A stretch of DNA of 64,000 bases. It comes from Trichuris trichiura. Taxonomy: Eukaryota > Nematoda > Enoplea > Trichinellida > Trichuridae. Numbering within the stretch: the first letter of the stretch is position 1; every line of letters starts with the position of its first letter. The stretch is from contig JBAJFE010000042.1 of NCBI GenBank assembly GCA_037903355.1, forward strand, positions 372,001-436,000, read 5' to 3'. Positions 60,584 through 64,000 of the stretch are shown here, piece after piece. A model generated the notes under the pieces. The model worked only from the letters and a program-made list of their open reading frames with translations, did no database searches and was not told where the DNA came from. A program made the translations under genes and the position numbers.

Positions 60584-63500
60584 ATGCTTTCGACCAAAGT
60601 TGCTCTGGACCGTGACGTTGGCGTACTAGTGGAGAACGCTGTATACAACATCTTTCTGCAGGTTTGAAAATATAGCAGTATGTAATGGTTCAAAGTCCTT
60701 TCGTGGTGCCAAAATTTAATTACGGTTAAGCCCGTCATACGTAAAAAAAAATAATGTCCGGAGCTTTCTGGTCTAAACTCGCCCCGTCACACGGAGAAAT
60801 AAACGAGAAAAAATCCTTGAAGATCTATCAAACACAAACTTGTTCAATTAATATATTTATTACTAATTTGTCTATTTCCTTCCCACCCGCTTTTGCATGC
60901 GACTTAATGCTTTGATTTCAAACTTGTGAGTACTCCGCTTCTTTTAAAAAAAAACTTCTCTTGACCAGATTGCGACCGCTGAGATATTTTTGCCATTCCA
61001 CACAATGTGGGTGGCATGACGCGGCTAGTTCAAAAAGCCACACATCTGTCCATAAACGAATAAAATCATTACACAGGTTGTTCATTCCTATCTCATTATG
61101 AAATGCCGCACATGCGCACAAAGTAGTTATGTTTTCGGCGTATTACTAATTCATTTTGCTTTTGTTTAATATCCGTGCTGCAATTCTATTGTCTGAGCAT
61201 GCATGCCGGAAGCAGAGTAGGTTACCAGTGCTACTTATTAATATAAAATTCTTAACTGAATCTTTCTTTCTATTCGCTTGTTTCAATAGCGCAGTTAATT
61301 AACTCTTGTTTTAGGTTGCCCTAAGGGCAGTCACGTTTTTGGTAAACGCGGTACTACTGCATCTTACGTCGTTGGCATTTCTAGGTGTCGCGAATGTTCG
61401 GTATTTTCATCTCTTACGCATTGAGTGCGAAGTTGTTGTTGTTGTTGTTGCTATTTTCAGTTTGGCATTGCTTTATTCTACTATTTGTTTTTTCGCCAGA
61501 GAAGCTTTCCGTAGATCATTACTTCGGCCTCAGAAGCAGTTTTTCGAGCCAGCCATCTGTAACGTCGTCTGGCTTTGGTGGGCTCTGTCAATGAGAGCAT
61601 TTCTTAATATCGTTGTGCTTTAGTCCGTTTATTTCTGTCGTGGTTGGCGTACTGTTCGGTCTTGTCTGGATATATGTGTTGGTCCCTCCGGACGACAGTG
61701 CCGAAACAAAGTACTACAGGACGTCGGTGTGGCTCTACGTGCTAGCCGTGGTCATTGAATCTGTTGCGGAACCCCTATGGCTTCTGTTCCAAAATTTGAG
61801 AATTTTGAAACCTAGAGTAGTCATTGAAGGGTTGCAAAATATCTTCAGAAATGTCTTTGTTCTTTTCTTGGTTTATAAATTCCCGGAGTGGTCGTTGCTG
61901 ACGTTTTCGATAAGCATGGTAATTCATTCTTTTTTTACCGCTTTATTTGATTTCCCGGCCGCGTAGGTAGCATCTTCGCTTTTGTACACCCTCCTGTACT
62001 ATGCCTGCGCTTCCCTACATCACCGATCTCTTATTTTCTCTGATGCAGAACTGGGAAAAAGCGGATCTGTTTTGTCTTCTATTTGGCCGAAGCCATCTTA
62101 CGGTAATTACTGTTTACAAGTTTACTACTCCTACTTTATTTGCTATCAACTGCATGTTGCAGAAATTTTGGCTGACCATTAAATTCAGTTATTTTTTATA
62201 GTATGGATTTTATTTACGGCGCGGTCATGCGATTGAGCCGCCCAAGCGAGTCTCGCGCCATGAGTAAAATCCATACTGCAAAACTTTATCACCCTTTTGC
62301 GAAGTGCTATGTATGCAAAGCAATTACTATTTTTCACATAATCTATTAACTGTATGAACGCACGCATTAGGTGCTCTCTGTTTACTGCACTAGAACATCA
62401 ATTTATTGCTCACGTTATTCAGGTTTTGATAAGGAAAGTTTATCGTTGTTCTTCAGTTTTCTGAAGCACGGAGTCGCCAAACAATTTCTTACGGAAGGTG
62501 AGGCAATGCAAGCGCTTTCGGTACTCTTACAGTCAACCTACCACTTAGGAGAACGCTATATGATGACCTTTTTCAACCTGCTAAGTTTCACTGACCAGGG
62601 TAAGTTTTCCATCTTTTCTCTAGTTTTTTGTGTCGCTTTTACTTATGTTCTTGTCTGGGAATCTTTTCATTCCTTTAGTGGAAAAAATGGTAATAGTTTC
62701 AAGTTGTGACTTTGAAGTTTAATAATTCAGCAGGACTTCTGGATCGTTGTTTATCGTCAGTTGGAAGAACGAATTAGCGGGAAAAGCTTATTGCTTGATA
62801 CAGATGAACATGATGACCATAATTTTTCATTAAGGCTAGCGGAATTGGGGTCTTGACATTTTTGTGTTTTATTATTAATATAAACTAAGCAGGCTTATGA
62901 AAACAGGATGCCTGGTAACGAGCTGTTGTTTCATGGTTTTAAGGTCTTCTACGGGAAAAACCGTAGAAGACCTTACAACCATGAAGCAGGTTTATTGTAG
63001 TTTCCATAATGAAAGCTGCGCGTCTGTTACAGGACATTCATATTCAAGAAGCATTATTTACGATACACACAACCAACTGTTCATGATGGGTGCAGGGTTT
63101 TTTACGTTGTAGGTTTGTTTACCGAAAACCCCGTTGAAAAGCGAAGGGTTAAATATAATGTGCACCAGAGCTTTCAGGTGGCTCCTGGAATCTTCTTTAA
63201 TGGAGAGATCAGTATAGTGTTACACCATACCGTTGTAAATTGTTGGACTTCCTGCTTTTTCAACAGGTTTCCTGGTAGACGAATCTATTAATATTAAATA
63301 ATATATCGCATTAAAAAGTATGACGTATTCGCTGCTTTTTCCAGTGGTAAACCGTTTTTTTTTTGAAGAAATGGTTACCTCTGAATGAAGTATTAATGCT
63401 AATAGCGAATCGCTTGTGATAAAGCTCGACTTTTTTCCTCCAATTGCAAATGTTAGTTATTCTTTTCGTTTAGGCGTATTGAATGTGATCTACAATTTGG

Positions 63501-64000
63501 GGTCACTTTTCCCTCGCATTCTTCTTGCTCCATTGGAAGAAAGTGCTTACGCCTACTTTAGCCAGCATGTTGAACGAGGCAAGACGATTCGTTTTCAGAA
63601 TGAGGTTACCAGCTATTGAAAAGGACATTTTCGTTAGAATGACATTTTTTGCTTTATAGAAAACTTCCTTGAGTGTTCACCAAACGCTTTGCAACCTTTT
63701 GAAATTGGTATCCCTTATTGGCCTAGCAGTTGTCATCTTTGGCCAGTCGTACTCGTACACATTTTTGAAGATGTACGCTGGCGAAAGACTTTGCAATAGC
63801 GCGGGCCCTTTGTTGCTCAAATACTTTTCTACGTACATTTGGTTACTAGCTATCAATGGCATCACGGAGTGCTTCATGTTTGCTTCAATGCAAAATAGAC
63901 AGCTTGACAGGTCAGTATTGTTGCTTGTTTGCTCATACTTACAGCCATGCTTTAGGCACAGATATTCCATGCTGCACTTTTGCATCGTCTACCTTCTGTC
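60584..64000 (+). CDS. RFT1: RFT1, N-glycan lipid-linked oligosaccharide flippase family (3' end outside window)
   Basis: ER membrane protein needed for assembly of Man5GlcNAc2-PP-dolichol on the lumenal side (its direct flippase role is debated). Exons 60584-60661, 61315-61400, 61461-61577, 61624-61918, 61967-62102, 62423-62497, 62549-62599, 63474-63604, 63660-63910 and 63956 onward; phases agree at all nine junctions, giving ~421 residues of an expected ~540. Conserved strings versus human RFT1: LRAVTFLVNA, VANVRLALLYSTICFFAREA, SVAEPLWLLFQ, KQFLTEGERYMMTFFNLLSF, TDQGVLNVIYNLGSLFPRIL, APLEESAYAYFSQHVERGK, LLAINGITECFMFASMQNRQ. Hydrophobic segments alternate as in a multi-pass transporter. 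Introns 1 and 7 (653 and 874 nt) are much longer than the others because they hold repeat remnants. The region between exons 4 and 6 is the least conserved. An acceptor (tttttcttag) ends 4 nt before the ATG. Confidence 0.95.
60750..60800 (-). ncRNA. Hammerhead relic in RFT1 intron 1
   Basis: On the minus strand, CCG ... GACGGGGC ... GACC, AGAAA, GCTCCGG: stem I, stem III and the cleavage site are kept, but CTGANGA is damaged (TGTGA). Inactive by inspection. Confidence 0.5.
62890..62985 (+). mobile_element. Fold-back made only of the palindromic element's two ends
   Basis: Arms 62930-62954 and 62961-62985 (25 bp, one mismatch) around the six-base spacer gaaaaa: ...aaggtcttctacgg and ccgtagaagacctt.... 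These are exactly the outer termini of the ~400-bp family. The preceding ggatgcctggtaacgagctg is the family's left terminus. The entire middle, ribozyme included, is gone. It lies in RFT1 intron 7. Confidence 0.85.

Noticed and set aside
62001..62201. Alternative frame in RFT1 exon 5 containing ALPYITDLLF, which resembles human RITDLL
   Set aside because: Only the other frame keeps phase with exons 4 and 6 (136 nt, phase 1), so the resemblance is taken as chance.
1..64000. Bacterial operons, CRISPR arrays, tRNA genes
   Set aside because: Genes are intron-rich eukaryotic genes; no spaced direct repeats of CRISPR type and no tRNA T-loop with matching stems were found by eye.

Overview
This window is nuclear DNA from a nematode, most likely from an early-branching lineage such as Trichinellida. 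The species call is an inference. The signs are protein-coding genes split by many introns of about 44-60 nt, 3' splice sites of the ttttcag/ttttag type, two perfect copies (plus one variant) of the nematode telomere unit TTAGGC inside an intron, and a cytosolic tyrosine phosphatase of the kind that is abundant in nematodes. There is no operon structure, CRISPR array, rRNA gene or tRNA gene that I could see.

Layout. Bases 1-43,000 are gene-poor and repeat-rich. They hold fragments or exons of several genes I cannot name (about 420-2278, 5636-5856, 10979-11724 decayed, 23.0-25.1 kb minus), a diverged second copy of the first gene at 12.65-13.69 kb, an array of eight ~450-bp units (14.86-18.17 kb), 131-bp, 41-bp and 21-bp tandem repeats, a 78-bp GT tract, hAT-type and palindromic non-autonomous transposons, and Penelope-like retroelement remnants. 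Bases 43,000-64,000 are gene-dense: an ACF1/BAZ1A-like chromatin remodelling subunit (minus, 43065-49515), an unnamed gene (minus, ending at 50079), a protein tyrosine phosphatase (plus, 52079-53296), a Hop1-type HORMA protein with a PHD finger (plus, 54121-55598), serine hydroxymethyltransferase (minus, 56047-58010) and RFT1 (plus, 60584 to beyond the window end). For the four large genes I could place every intron so that the reading frame closes across all exons.

The main unexpected finding is a set of hammerhead ribozyme motifs scattered over the window. They share the core CTGANGA, a 6-bp stem II, GAAA, and a minimal stem III (AGCT) followed by the cleavage base. One set sits beside Penelope-like endonuclease remnants. 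Another is carried by a ~400-bp palindromic element family present in about eight copies. The best copy (28797-28840) has a perfect 6-bp stem I, and another copy was split by a hAT element landing exactly in ribozyme loop II.

The genes in the right half do unrelated jobs: chromatin spacing, signalling, meiotic axis, one-carbon metabolism and N-glycan assembly. They appear to be independent transcription units. Three of them have a splice acceptor 0-5 nt before the start codon, which would fit trans-splicing of a leader RNA.
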